A stretch of DNA of 64,000 nucleotides from Mrakia gelida (GCA_024345305.1 BRON01000001.1:372001-436000); one strand, 5' to 3'; shown: positions 1-15,091, counted from the first letter of the stretch. The notes: generated from the sequence alone by a model not told the origin. Numbers and translations: made by a program.

Positions 1-50
1 GAAGCCATAGCGAGGAAGGCGACGAGGGTGGATCTGTTCGGTCGCAACAT
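1..50 (-). CDS. 5' end of a protein with an N-terminal hydrophobic leader (partial)
   Basis: On the minus strand an ATG at position 50 opens a frame running off the left edge. The first residues, MLRPNRSTLVAFLAMA, are basic and then hydrophobic, as in a secretory or mitochondrial leader. Only about 16 codons are visible, so no family can be named and the frame could be fortuitous. Confidence 0.3.
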   Translation of the reverse strand, partial: MLRPNRSTLVAFLAMA

Positions 51-621
51 CGGTCGAAGAGAAAAAGAGAAGTCAGTTCGAGCTGCCAATTCAAGGGGTA
101 GAGATAGAGATGGAACCGACCTGAGCATAGTGATGAAGTAGTGGTTTGAAGTTCGAATCGGCTGGCGGGGTGGTCTTGAGGGACGTGAGGGAGGGGAGGG
201 ATGTGGTGGTTGATGAAGAGAAAGGAAGAACGAGCTAGAGCTTTTATCGCCTCAAAGAGGAGTGAGAGGCTGGTAGAGCTGAAGAGGGCTGGAGATGGAT
301 GTATTTTAGAGAAAAATGAAGATGACAAGAGTCAGCAATGTTTCGAGCGAGGAACGAAACTATTGGGATCTCGCGTCGGGATAGTCCCAAACACGCGCAT
401 CAGCCATCCTCGCCGATCCTTCAGGCTCAGGCTAGATCCTCGTGGTTCGAAGGGAAAAAAGAGAAGAGTAGTGACGCGGTCAGTGAGGCGGAGCGTGAGT
501 GGAATAGATCATCGAACGAGGAAAGGAAACGAACTCACGACGCGTCTCGAATCGTTGGTCTCGTCACTTTCCTCCAGCTCCATCAGTCCCGCTTACCCCT
601 CCACGAAATCGAAACGAGCAA
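51..621. other. intergenic, no gene supported
   Basis: This stretch separates the left-edge leader frame from the stop codon of the F-box gene. Open frames on the plus strand have no recognisable domain and overlap the 3' end of the F-box gene in antisense. It probably holds the upstream region of the left-edge gene and the 3' UTR of the F-box gene. Confidence 0.4.
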
Positions 622-1647
622 TCAGTCATCCCCATTTCTAACGGCTACCTCTATCTGCGACATCGTCTCCTCTCCCAGCTCCAGCAATCCCAACTCGTAC
701 TCCAACCAACTCTTCCACGCGTCGCTCCCAACCCAAAATCGTAAACTCTTCTTCCCCTCTCCCTCATCGTGCTCCTCGCCCCCCTCTTCTACTCTCCACG
801 GCTCGAAGCTAAGTGCCTGAAGAGCGCTTGCGACAAAATCCAACGTCTCCTGCCCTCCCTCATCTCCCCAAGCCGAGAAGTCAACCGAGGTCTCGACCTG
901 ATGATTCGACGCGCCAGGGAAAAGCGTCGTCGTTCCTCCGCTGGTGAGGAAGAGACACGAAACCATCTCGACGGAGATGATTCGATCCCATGCTGGTGAG
1001 AGCGAGAACGCCGCTCGACAGGCGAGGTCGGTTGAGGGAATGGAGGGAGTTGAGGAGAGTCGACGGACGACGAGGTGGATTGGGTTGACGAGTGGAAGGA
1101 CGAAGGGAAGGGTGTCCTCCTGGTCTTCCGAAAGGAGGATGGTGAGGGTTTGGAGAGGGAGGGGGGAGTGAGAGTCCGTTCGGTCGAGTGAGAAGACGGG
1201 GGAGGGAGGAGCCAAGAACGTTGGGTCGTTTGGATTTGAGGAAAGGGTCGAGAGGAGGGTGATCTGCGTCGTTTGGGATAGCGAGAGGTAGGGTGCGACT
1301 CGTGGTTCCGTCTCGATGGGGTCCTGTAAGATCAGATCAACATCGAACCAAACATGTCGCCGGTCAGCGAAAGAGAGGACACGACGCGTCTCCCTCCTGT
1401 CGGGCTTTGAGAAACGTAGAGGCCTTACCCTTGAGCTGAAGAGCGAGGAGAGACGTTCGACGTCGTCCTGGATCTCCACATGTCGGTAGAGGAGAGGCGA
1501 GGCCAGTTCGAGCATCGAGAACGAGCTCAAACAGAACGAGGCGAGCGTCTGAGGGGAGCAGAAGCGGAGGATGGCGAGGTGAAGTTCGTTGGGGAGAGGA
1601 GGGAAAGGGTCGAGTCCGTCCATAGGAACGGACTGGAGAGAGGACAT
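622..1647 (-). CDS. F-box-like domain protein
   Basis: The N-terminus contains an F-box-like motif at about residues 17-58 (PPLPNELHLAILRFCSPQTL, then a conserved LASPLLYRHVEI end). F-box proteins recruit substrates to SCF ubiquitin ligases through Skp1; the substrate here is unknown. The rest has no recognised repeats and ends in an acidic, aromatic-rich region. A probable 105-nt intron (1428 down to 1324; GTAAGG donor, CGCTGACC branch, TTACAG acceptor) is a multiple of three and free of stops. The unspliced frame therefore stays open at 341 codons, while the spliced protein would be about 306 aa. The start ATG is the first in frame before the F-box. Confidence 0.6.
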   Translation of the reverse strand: MSSLQSVPMDGLDPFPPLPNELHLAILRFCSPQTLASFCLSSFSMLELASPLLYRHVEIQDDVERLSSLFSSRVRPLRFSKPDRRETRRVLSFADRRHVWFDVDLILQDPIETEPRVAPYLSLSQTTQITLLSTLSSNPNDPTFLAPPSPVFSLDRTDSHSPLPLQTLTILLSEDQEDTLPFVLPLVNPIHLVVRRLSSTPSIPSTDLACRAAFSLSPAWDRIISVEMVSCLFLTSGGTTTLFPGASNHQVETSVDFSAWGDEGGQETLDFVASALQALSFEPWRVEEGGEEHDEGEGKKSLRFWVGSDAWKSWLEYELGLLELGEETMSQIEVAVRNGDD

Positions 1648-3202
1648 CTAGGTGGAGTGGCGAGGATGGGAGTTGGGAAAGAAAGAGGGGAATGAAAGTC
1701 AGCGGAAGAAAGCAAGGGCTGAAGAAGTCGGCGACGAGAGGAAGAGAGGGCCTGCGAGTCCCGGAATCTTCCTCAGTCTACCACTCTCCTTCGACAAGCA
1801 AACAACAAACTTACGAATTCGAAGCGAGGGAATCAACAGTTGGCGTTGATGATGTGGTGGTGGGTGTAGAGAGCTGATGTCGAAAGAAAGGAGGGACGAA
1901 GTGGACGTTTTGGGGCAGGAGTCGAGTCGTAAGAGGCGGACTCGTGCTGTCCAAAAGAGACATAAACGCGAGCTGTCTTGGCTGCGAGCGCGTATTGATG
2001 TCATCGTGACGAGATAGTGCGGTTCCGAACCCCCGTACAGGTCAACGAGGGCTGAGAGGGAAGAAGGAAGGGAGGGGCGAGAGCCGTCCGACGACGACGA
2101 ACAGAAGGGAGCCAACCAGAAGAGCAGAGACGGAGGAGGAGTGCGTGATTCTGGTACCATGTGGATGAGGAGGGTGGTGGGAGCGGAAGAGAAAGAGGAG
2201 GAGAGCGGCAAAGCTCATGTCGGATGGAAAACGTGGAAAAGAGCTCCTGACGGTTGACAGGCGGAAAAGGGAGTGGATCGTTTCGCTCCTTTTCGTTGAA
2301 CCCATCTTGCCCACCCCCACCCACCTCAGCGAACTTTAGTCCATATACGACGAGCTCCTCCGACAGATGCTGCTACCTCTCGCTAGCCATCTCCTCCTTC
2401 TCCAAGAAGATCCGCGGTTCTGAATCACCTTGAAGGCGAGGCGTGTGAGCTCCTCTCTCTTCCTTCCTTTCTTCCTTCTCACCCTCTTTCACCTCTTCTT
2501 CGCCTCTCACGGTATGAGAAACTTATGAGCGACCCTTCTTTGCTCGAATCCGCAGCCATCGCAGCAAACTAGGCTCGAATCAAGCTCATTTTCCCGCCGT
2601 CGTCGTCTCGAGAAGGAGGAGGTGGCAGGGAGGGAGGGACAAAGAGCTCGAAGAGCGAGCTTCGAACTTCGGGGGTTGGACAGGAGCCGTCGGAAAGGGT
2701 CGCTCGGACTGTGAGTCTATGGATAGTGCCTTTGAAAAGTCTACAGAGGGCTAGAGGGTTGAGCGAGACACTGAGGACTCTCGCGAAGGATTGAGGGGAG
2801 GGGAACGAAGGGAAGGAGGGAACGGCGCTCTCCCTTTCACTGGACTCTTATCTCTACCTCCCCTTTCTCGAGCTGATCTTTGGGCTCGCTAGCTCAGTTC
2901 TGACTGCCTGGCATCGATACTCGGACCTGCGGCTCTCGAAGAGAAGAGCTGCCCTGTTCTATGAGCGCTCTTTGCTGCTCTTTTGACACTCTACCGGGTC
3001 CGGCAGCCGAAGCAGGTCGATCCCACCTCGTTTTCCGATCTTTTTTGGACGGAGTCACGTCTGTCAGGTCTATTTATCAGCTCGCTAGTGCAGGATCTTG
3101 CATGATCCGAATCTTCGCTTGCCCGTTTCAGCCCTTGAGATCCAAATCTAGTTCGCCTTCCCACCCAAACGTCCACCTCAACCTCAACCTCGACTCGACA
3201 GG
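1648..3202. other. divergent intergenic region (F-box gene / Zn2Cys6 gene)
   Basis: About 1.55 kb lies between two divergently transcribed genes. It is rich in GA/CT tracts and contains overlapping open frames on the minus strand around 1699-2324 without domains or consistent splice structure. I read it as promoter and 5' UTR sequence. A small unrecognised gene cannot be excluded. Confidence 0.4.
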
Positions 3203-6200
3203 ATGCCTCCCTTCTCCTCCCTTAACTCCAGCTCAAGTGGATCTCACGCTTCCAGCTCACCATCATCCCTACATCCTCATCAGTCGTCACCGCCTCAGGT
3301 GAAGAAGAAACGAAGTGAGTTGAGAAACGGGGAGAGCTCGCCGCCGCGGGCACTTCCTCCTCCACCACTTCTCTCGCCTCGTTTCACGTTGTCTTCTATA
3401 CCATAGGACCTGTACTGACCTTTTCAGCCCTTCCCTCTCCTCCCAGAACAAAACCATGCTTGCGATGCTTGCAAGGCGAGTGAAATGACGAGCTCAATTG
3501 ACGTTGAGCTCGACTTCCCTTCTCTCTTCTTTTCTCGCAACTCCTGTCACCCAGCTTTACTGACCCTCTTTCCTATTCTCGCTGTCTCTTGTCCGTCTCT
3601 CAGAGCCGACGTATCAAGTGCGACCTTTCTGACCTTCCAGGCTCGTCGTCCTGCTCGAAATGCAGAGGGAAAGGAATTGCGTGCACGACCCTTCGAATCC
3701 TCACGAGAGCCCCTCCCAAGAGGACGGGAGTCAGGATAGAGGAAGCCAAGAGGATCTATGGATCGGTCGACGTCTCAACGCCGGCAACTGGAGGAGATCA
3801 GGTCGTCTCGAATCAAGTGGCTCCTCAAGCTCTCGCTGTCTTCGGAGCTGCCCCGACGCGAACTCTTCCTCAGGTTGCCCTCTGCCAGGCAGTCGAGCGG
3901 AACCTTCTCGATGTATACTTCGCTTCTGCCAGCTATCGACTACAGGTAGGTACTCGTTCGCAGACCCTTGAAACGATTCGACGCGACCTGAACTGACTCG
4001 CTCTTCCTTTTCGCTCGACAACAGGTCGTCGATCCCGTCGAGTTCAAGCAGAGATTTATCGACGCTGGTCAACTCTCGCAGTACATGAGTGAGGGATATC
4101 AAGTTCTCTGTGCTGCCCTCTGTGCTTACGGAGCTCGGTGAGTTCCCGCGTTCGCTGTTCTGTTTCTCGACGCACCAACTGACGCTTCGCCTCTCGTTCG
4201 CGTTCTCAGCTACTCGACCAATCCCTGCATCCTCCCACCAGACTCAGCATACCTCCCTCCTTCTCAAGTCGGATTCGCTCGAGAACCTGTTTGCGACATT
4301 CTTCTCGATCGAGCTGAAATGATGATGGGTTCGTTCGCTCTCATACTTCTCCCTCGACGCGTTCGATGTTCGTTCACTGATCTTCTGTTCCTTTCGCTCG
4401 CGCAGACTCGTTCGGGATTCTTCGCACACCTTCGAAGGAGTCGATCTGCGCTCTCATCTTGATGCTGCCGTTGTTGGAGTACAGAGAGGAGTCTCGACGT
4501 CTCAGGATGGTGCGTCTTTCTCGCTCTCCGGTTTCCTTCGGTTTTCTCACGACCGCACCGTGCCCACTGACTGTCTCTTCTTCGAACAGATCACCGCTGG
4601 AGTCTCAAATCGCGTCGACGAGACTCGCCTTCTCTCCTCGATCCTCGCCGAACACGTCGAGCTGCTGCACCTTTGGGAGGACGCCGAGGTCGTTGGATAC
4701 GCGAGAGTGAGGACAGTAGACGGATCAGAGGAGCTCGTCGAAGTAGAGCTGAAGGGAGACGTGGCTGTCGCTCAAGGTGAGCTCAGAAATCATGATCCCT
4801 CGAGAGGAATTCGAGGAGACGCGAGCTCACGTCCGTCGTTTTTTTGGTCCCTTCCAGTCAACAGTCAGAGGACTCTTTGGGCAGCTTGGATCTCGGATTC
4901 TCTCAGATCTGTGAGTAGTCTCCTCTCACAACCTTTTCTCTCCTGCGCTCACCTTCACCCTTTGTCCTTGCTCCGATCAGACGAATCCTCGCTTTTCGGA
5001 CGACGCGATCTTCGAGATCTGCCCTCAGATCCCTAGACTGGGGAACTCTCTCCCGGACATCTCCAAATTTTCCGATTCGCATTGTTTCCTTGTGAGTAGG
5101 ATTCATGCTTCGGGGCCTGAACAACCGCGTCGCGTCGCGTTGACTTCAACTGATCCGCGTTCCTTCGATCTCTCCAGCTTCTTCTCGCCTCCTGGCCCAT
5201 GCTCGGAGAGATCCTTCGATACGCCTACAAGAACATCGTCCCGACCAAGAACCGAGGGCCCATCGAGAAGCTGGAGAAAGCCTGCCGAGTGTTCTGGAGA
5301 GCGATGGTCAGTCGCCCTCTGCGTTCTTTGTTTCGTCGACGAAGAGCTGACCGAAGCGTTCCTTATCTCGGTTCTTAGGACGATTTCGGAACTTGGTTCG
5401 ACTCCCTCGCATCACGACTGCTCGGATCCTTTCCCACGAGCTCAACCTTTTCGCCGATATCCGTGAGCTCGACTCATTCTCAACCCTCGCCTCCTGTTTC
5501 TCTCCTCGCTGACCTTCGATTCTGCTTTTGCTTCCAGCGATATGTCTCGATCATGCTCTCTCTTTCTTCGGCTCTCACCCTGGTTCATCGCGTTTGTCCT
5601 TCGTTCTTCCGTTCCGCGTCGTCGCTCTCGATTCCCTCGCTGATGTCTCTTTCACCTTTCTTCGCGTCACACCAGACTCTCTCCGAGCGGCTGGAGTCCG
5701 AACATTCCAGAGCCCAGAGCGGAAGCTCGGCTCTTTACTTCGAGTCAACGTCAGGATCCTCCTCGAGCTCAAGTCCTTCATCTTCAAACGACTGGGATCT
5801 GGACGAGCCGTCGCCGCTGGAGAAGGCAACTTCGCTGCTGAAGGAGAGCTCGGAGAGGTGCTTAGATAGTGGAAGGAGTACTGCGAGGTTGATCTCGAAG
5901 GTGAGTGGTCGTGAATCCGAGAGAAGACAAGGTCGTCGTTTTCGTCGAACTCGAGCTGAACTTTCTTTTTCATCTCTTTCTTGTCGCAGATCGTGAACAC
6001 CGACTTCATGAAGATTGGCTGCACCGAGCTGAAAGACCTTCGTATCGTCACCTCGTTCCTCGCTGAGCTGCCCGTTCTGGAGACGGTGAGTCTCACTCCT
6101 TCGAGCCTCGATTTCGACGCGTCGAGGCATGCTCACTCCCGTTCTTTCTCTTCACCTTTTCAGGGCTTCCACGGCACTCGACGCTCCTCCTTGGACTGGA

Positions 6201-7356
6201 ACTGGTCGAACAAGACTCGAGACGTCAGTTGCCTTATGGAAGGGATCGAGCAGGCTGGATGTGGTTGGGGTCTCGCGAGCACGATGGTCGAAACGATTCG
6301 ACAGGTCAGTCTTCGCTCTTCCGCAAGCTTTTTTCGCTCCGTTCGATAGGACCAAACTAAACGCCGCTCCTACCTCTCTTTTCAGACCATGTTCCTCAAC
6401 ACTCCCATCGGCTTCCCACCCTTCCAACCGATCCCAACTCAACCTCTTTCCTCGGCTCCCGTCGACCTCACCGGATCCTACCTCGTCACTCCCTCCGACA
6501 TGGAAGCCATCTATCAAAACTCGCCCCTTCCGCTTACCAAGATCCTCATCAACATGAACGGCGACGTCAACGGATCCGAAGCGCGATGGTCAGCTCTCTC
6601 GGACGAGGATCGAGACGCGTCGACGGATTTGGGAGGAGGAGGAGGATTTGAGCTTCCAACGAAGGATCTCTTCATCTTCCCCGCTTTTACCTTGGACCAG
6701 CAGTCAATCACGAACGTCACACCATTGCAGTTCAGCGGAAACAACATCACATCGTCGTTGTCGCGTCGGTCTTCAAGATCGGAACCTCAATACTCCGTCA
6801 ACCCTCCCACTCCCGCTCCATCCACCTTTCAACTTCCCCCGGATCTCTCCTCCCTTCCAAACTTCCAGTTCTCCCAACCAAAATCCCTCTTCACTCCTCC
6901 TCCTCTGTCCTCAGCCTTCCCTCCATTCAACTTCGACGTCCCCGCCGACCACGGATTCCCACTCCCTCTCCCTCCCAACGACCATCTTCCGTTCTCCCTC
7001 CAACCCACGAACAAGCTCAGGAACGACACCTCGAATCGTCTCGAGTCGGTCCCAGAGGAAGAGATGTCAACGCACGGGAGAGGGTTCTCGGGAGAAGGAG
7101 TAGTCGCGGGAGGAGGAGGAGGAGGATGGAGTGGTGCTGTTGCTGGCTCTTCGGTGGTTGCAACGGCGGCGAGGATCCCAGAGCTCGCTCCCACACTGGC
7201 GCAAGAGCCGTTGTATACCTCAAGCTTCGAGGAGTGAGTACCTTCTTCCAACCAATTTCGCCGCGTGAGCTGGGCGAAGATTCGACGCGACTGACCTCTC
7301 CCTCTTTCTCTCTTTCGAACCGAACCAGTTTCCTCGCCAGCTTCCCGACCTCCTAG
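3203..7356 (+). CDS. Zn(II)2Cys6 fungal transcription factor
   Basis: This is a multi-exon gene for a nuclear DNA-binding regulator. A Ser/Pro-rich start (MPPFSSLNSSSSG) leads to a basic KKKRKQN segment and a binuclear zinc cluster split by introns. The cluster is C-D-A-C-K-S-R-R-I-K-C, then ten residues, then C-S-K-C-R-G-K-G-I-A-C, i.e. CX2CX6CX10CX2CX6C. Exon 1 is 3203-3314, exon 2 is 3447-3475 and exon 3 starts at 3604. Downstream exons (DPVEFKQRFIDAGQLS, SEGYQVLCAALCAYGARYST) resemble the fungal-specific transcription factor domain. The last large exon (about 6389-7236) is Pro/Ser/Phe-rich with a Gly tract, followed by a short final exon ending DFLASFPTS. The second intron must use a GC donor to keep CX6C spacing. 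Target genes are unknown. Confidence 0.85.
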
Positions 7357-7415
7357 ACCATTTTCGCTCGAATCGTTGTGTATCTCCTAGCTAGCTTATC
7401 AGGCTTGTATCACTT

Positions 7416-8062
7416 CTAACGATCTAGATGCTGCTCCGTGTTCGTTCGTTCGTCGACCTCGCCCTCGAGCTCGAGCAGTCCAGCTCTCTCCTCCTCCTCG
7501 CCCTGAGATCCTCTTGCCACCACAGGCTCCTTCTGCATCTTCCTCGCTTGTCGCAAGCACTCTCGGATCCAGACTTGAGGAGGGCAACAAGTTCACGCGA
7601 AGAAGAGAGAGAGCGTCAGCGTCTCTCGCTTCGAACCACCGACGAGCGAACAAACGTCGACTCACGCCCAAACCCCGCTCCAAACCCCACCGCGTCTACA
7701 ACCCAAAACGCGCCCATCACCCCCGTGTACCACCCGTCCCCCTCCCACTCCTTCATCGTCTCCTGCAGCAACCGAACCTGAGCGACCAAACACCCTGCAA
7801 GTTGGGGAAACGCGACTCCTCCGGCGACGAGCATCCTCGAGAGACGCGTGGTTGGGTCGCCGAGGAGGGGGAGGAGAAAGAAGTCGAGGGGCATGAGGGT
7901 TAAGGAGTAGAGTTGGAGGAGGGCGAGGGAGAGGGCGGAGAGGGTTGGGAGGAGGAGGAGGAGGAAGAAGGGGGAGAGGGAGAGGAGGAGAAAGAGCAGG
8001 AGGAGATGGGGGTGATGGGGGTGGAGGGGTGGGAGGGAGGGGAAATGGGAGAGCGTGCACAT
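7416..8062 (-). CDS. hypothetical polytopic membrane protein
   Basis: A minus-strand frame beginning MCTLSHFPSL at 8062 encodes several hydrophobic stretches (LLLLFLLLSLSPFFLLLLLP, LQLYSLTLMPLDFFLLPLL, a segment around AGGVAFPQLAGCLVAQ, and GVMGAFWVVDAVGFGAG). It then reaches a GTGAGT donor, a CGCTGACGC branch site and a CTCAAG acceptor. The joined last exon reads LWIRECLRQARKMQKEP followed by an acidic tail and stop at 7416-7418. I recognise no family. The start is uncertain because the upstream region is Ser/Pro-rich in another frame. It is convergent with the Zn2Cys6 gene, whose stop lies only 60 nt away. Confidence 0.5.
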
Positions 8063-8798
8063 GAAAAAAAGATAGGTGGGGTGGGTGAGGGTTGGAAGGG
8101 AAAGGGAGAGGTTGAGCTTCGTTCGAAGGAGGGAGATGCCGAAGTCAAGGACGGGCCGACGCGAGGGGAGTCACCTCCCGTTCAAGCTTCGATTTCATCA
8201 GGATATAGAGAGGACAGTCTGTTCTTTTCAGCTTGTCAGCCCTCTTCCGCCCTCTTCTATCAATCAAACGAAGGAAAATCTTCACGTTCGTCATGGCTCT
8301 CTCGAAATAGACGTGTCTGTTTCACCCGTTCGACGTCGAGCTCACCCACCTCCTCCCCTTCCTTTCAACAACCATGTCCTCCCTCTCCTCCTCCGCTCCC
8401 CCACTCCCTCCTTCCCATGCATACCATCTGTTCTCGCTTCTCCGACCTTGCCTACGACTGTCGTCTTTCTATGGCTTTCAGGAGATCACGTTTGCGCTTG
8501 ACTTGTTCTTTGCATAATCACGACTCTTGGACGAATCGAAGGGGAAAGAAACGGAACGCGTCGAGAGAGAGAAATAAATCGATTCCATAGTTGTCGACGC
8601 GCTCTAATCCCTCATCCACCTCGCACAGGAAAAAAATCAAACTAAACGAGAAGGGCATCACTCGCTTTTGCCCCCTCCGTTACTACTCCTATCAACTGGA
8701 TCTATTCCCCTTGTTCAAAAGAAACACAAGCAGCGTCTCTCAAAACCGAACCTCTCCTCTTCCGCTTTGACCTCCTCCTCCTCCTCCATCGAACAACC

Positions 8799-9239
8799 AT
8801 GTCCTCCTCCTCCTCCCCCCCTCCCCTACCCTCTTCCTTCTCCCTCGATGAACCCCCCACACCCACCCCTGAGTTCCACTTCCCCCCCACCTCCCTCCTA
8901 GGGCGGATCGAAACCCTGTTCGCCTACCTCGAATCTCCCTCCTCCATCACCTTCTTCCCCGTCCTCCTGATGTACCTCCTCACCTTCCTCGCAGGGAGCT
9001 ACTCCCTCGCTCGAGAACTCTGGACGAAGCCGTACGAGGAGAGTATGGTTTGGTCGAATGCTTGGGCGGTGGCGGTCGTTTGGATCTTCTATGAGAAGAC
9101 GAGGGCGAAGTGGGAGACTAGGAGGGTTTGGTTGAACGAGCTCAGGGAGAAGAGAGAGGACGAGGAGAGGGAGGCTGGGGGGAGGGTGGGAGAGGGAGCG
9201 TTGGTGGAGGAGAAGGAGAAGGAGAAGGAGGTGTGCTGA
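8799..9239 (+). CDS. small two-helix membrane protein with charged tail (family copy A)
   Basis: This 146-aa protein has a Ser/Pro-rich N-terminus (MSSSSSPPPLPSSFS), a first hydrophobic helix (ITFFPVLLMYLLTFLAG), a loop with an ELWTKP motif, a second helix (SNAWAVAVVWIFY) and a basic/acidic tail beginning KTRAKWETRRVW. The layout matches other small proteins at about 25, 32, 40-43 and 45 kb. No known family is recognised, and function and membrane location are unknown. The ATG follows an AACC context and a CT-rich leader. A GTGAGC site with downstream CTGAC lies just after the stop, suggesting a 3' UTR intron. Confidence 0.6.
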   Translation: MSSSSSPPPLPSSFSLDEPPTPTPEFHFPPTSLLGRIETLFAYLESPSSITFFPVLLMYLLTFLAGSYSLARELWTKPYEESMVWSNAWAVAVVWIFYEKTRAKWETRRVWLNELREKREDEEREAGGRVGEGALVEEKEKEKEVC

Positions 9240-10248
9240 TAAGAGGTGAGCTCTTCGGTCGTGGATGGATGGGTGAAGAGGGAGGAAGGAAGGGAGGGTC
9301 GAGCTCAACATCTCGAGAGAAGAGACTGACTCGACTCGTCCCTTCCGTTCCTCCTACATCATCTTAGCGGTACCACCAGCTCCTCATCGGCAACCTTCTC
9401 TCTCGCTCAAGATCGGTCGCGCAACATCTGTCTCACCGTCGTCCTCCCACTCGAGCCAATGAAGATCCCAAACCAACTCCCTCCCTCCTCGTTCCCTCCT
9501 CGGCCGACCTTCTTCCCCCCTCTCGCTCTCGACCGTCTCACCACTTCGAGGACCCACGCATCTCGGTCGCATCAGTCTTTTGGAACTTGCCGGGGAGGGG
9601 TTGAGGTTGTCGAGCAGGGGGAGAAAGAGAGGGACGAGGAGATCAGACGGAGAGGATGAGCGAAGTCGCTGAATTGTAAAAGTAGGAGAGAAGGCAGAGG
9701 AGAGATGGAGCTGCTCCTACTGTTGCTCGAGTGACCGAGTAACTCTTGAGGTGAGTTTGGATCCACTTGGGGGACGAGGAGACGAGGCTTCGAGCCGCGA
9801 GGGAGAGGGGAACGTCGAGCTCAACGAGACAAGAAACAGACTGACGCTCCTCTCTTCTCAGCTTCAGATTGTCCCTCGACGCACACTCAAAGCTGCTAGA
9901 TTTCTGCTCTATATGCATGCTTTTCACCCTTGCTCTCGAATGGACGGAAGGGAAAGAACGGAACGCGTCGCGAGATTGAAGTAGACGTGCGACGCGCTTG
10001 CGCTCGTCGTACTCGCTCTCTCCCCACCCTTCTTTCTCACCTCACATGGACATCAATCCTTTCTACTCCTTCTCCCCCGCCTCCTGAAAATCTGATTCCA
10101 CTTTTCCTCTCATTGAAAGATCGACGCACGACGCAGCCTCGAAACAGGCCGAGCTCACACCCTCTTGCCCGCCCTCCTCCTGCAGCCCAACTTCCACGTC
10201 GTTCCACTTCACCCTTCTCTCCATCTCCCTCCACTTTTCTCACTCGCT
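9240..10248. other. intergenic, no gene supported
   Basis: About 1 kb lies between the small membrane protein and SEC23. It contains splice-like signals (GTGAGC near 9245, CTGACTCGAC near 9327, CTTAG near 9365) that may form an intron in the upstream 3' UTR, and a similar GTGAG/CTGAC pair near 9752-9842. I see no open frame with a recognisable domain. Confidence 0.4.
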
Positions 10249-13718
<3,470 letters not shown>

Positions 13719-14355
13719 TGGAGAAGCTTTTGGGGCGAGAAGGAGGGTAGATTTTGGGGACGGACGAACGGAAGGACGAACGGACTGCTCGAGATTGATG
13801 ACTTTACGACCTTATCGCTTTCGAGACTGGACACAACCTTCGGATGACTTCTAGAGCGTCTCATCATGATAGATGGTAAGTGTATCTATCCATCGGACTC
13901 TCGTCCGTCCAATCCTCGGCTCCGCCTTCGTCGAGCATCGCTTCCCGTCCTGACTTCCTTCTCCTCTTTCCACTTCTTCCGTCCAGCCTTCTCCTACTTA
14001 GTGGTCAGTCTGTCACTTCAATCTCGATTGATCATACCATCTCCAAAGTTGACGAACGTGTTTGGGTTTCCTCTCGCAGGTTTTCGAGCGCCAACGCGGA
14101 AGGACGGACGGGAGGCGCGATCGATCGACACGTCCGTCCCTCAGTTCAAACTCGAATAAACGACTCTGAGACTCGTTCTTCTCTCCTCGATCTCGCAAAA
14201 ATGATGTGAAGGGTGCAAAGTGAGTTTACGAAGTGGAAGGAGGGTGAAAGAGAAGGGCGTCTGGAGCTTTCCGTCCCGCTAACCTCAACCTCATCCCTCC
14301 CATTCCTCCTCCCTCCCTCCTCCTCTTCCCTCTCTCCCCTTTCCCTCCTTCCAAC
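13719..14355. other. intergenic / leader of the kinase gene
   Basis: This 637-nt stretch lies between the SEC23 stop and the kinase ATG. A GGTAAGTG donor-like site near 13877 and pyrimidine tracts up to 14354 suggest a 5' UTR intron of the kinase gene. No open frame with a domain was seen. Confidence 0.4.
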
Positions 14356-14813
14356 ATGGCTACCAAGGACGTTCAGCACCTCATCGGCACTACCACTCCC
14401 TTCTTGACCGAAGCTCTGACCATTCAGAAGTTCCTCGGCTCAGGTTCCTTCGGCCAGGTCTGCCTCGCTGAAGACCTCGAGAGCGGACACAAGTACGGTG
14501 AGCTTCGAGTTCCGCCCCTCCTCACTCTTTCTACGCCTTCTTCGTATGCAGCGAAGTATGCTTTCGAGAGGTTGACTTTCGCTGACTTCACCTTCTCCTC
14601 CTCCTCTGCAACCCAGCTCTGAAGTTCATGAAGCCCAACTCCTCCTTCGACGAGCTCAAGTTCAACCGACGCGTCGGCAAGCACCCCTCTATCGTCCCCT
14701 TCCACTCCCTCCTCTTCCACTCCGACTTCGACATCCTTGTATTCGACTACATCTCAGGTGGCGACCTCCAAACCTTCCTCGAGTCTGAAACCGCCCTCCC
14801 CTTCACCGACCTC

Positions 14814-14818
14814 GAAAT
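14814..14818 (+). repeat. target-site duplication, left copy (GAAAT)
   Basis: GAAAT sits directly before the 5' LTR and is repeated directly after the 3' LTR at 19657-19661. A 5-bp duplication is typical of copia integration. Confidence 0.95.
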
Positions 14819-15045
14819 TGTTGGAAGGTGGCGACTCGCAGAGAGATCTTACGTAGTAGCTTAGTAACGCGTCTCGTTCAGTCCCCTTGGTAGTAACCAT
14901 TCTTCGTAAACAGCTTTGTAAGCTACCTTCAGATCACGTGACCATTTCCATAGTATATAAACCTTTCGAGTAGCTAGCTTTATACAACAAGCTTTGAACC
15001 ACATCCTGCAGACATCCCTAAGCTCAAGTGGACGACCCAACAACA
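14819..15045 (+). repeat. 5' LTR
   Basis: This 227-bp repeat begins TGTTGGAAGGTGG and ends ACCCAACAACA. It shows no difference from the 3' LTR on direct comparison. It contains a TATATAA box near its middle. Confidence 0.96.
14954..14960 (+). promoter_or_regulatory. TATA box in the 5' LTR
   Basis: TATATAA occurs about 135 nt into the LTR and about 90 nt before its end. This is the expected place for the promoter that drives the genomic transcript. The same box recurs in the 3' LTR at 19565-19571. Confidence 0.6.
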
Positions 15046-15060
15046 CGTTATCAGCACCAG
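15046..15060 (+). other. putative tRNA primer-binding site
   Basis: The bases directly after the 5' LTR read CGTTATCAGCACCAG. This resembles the TGGTATCAGAGC-type primer sites of many copia elements. The priming tRNA is not established here. Confidence 0.45.
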
Positions 15061-15091
15061 TTCGCCACCACCCGCTCAGCAATCCTTCGTC

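Noticed and set aside
1699..2324. Overlapping minus-strand frames with a hydrophobic stretch near 2150-2230
   Set aside because: No start context, intron pattern or domain supports a gene, and the hydrophobic run comes from CT-rich DNA.
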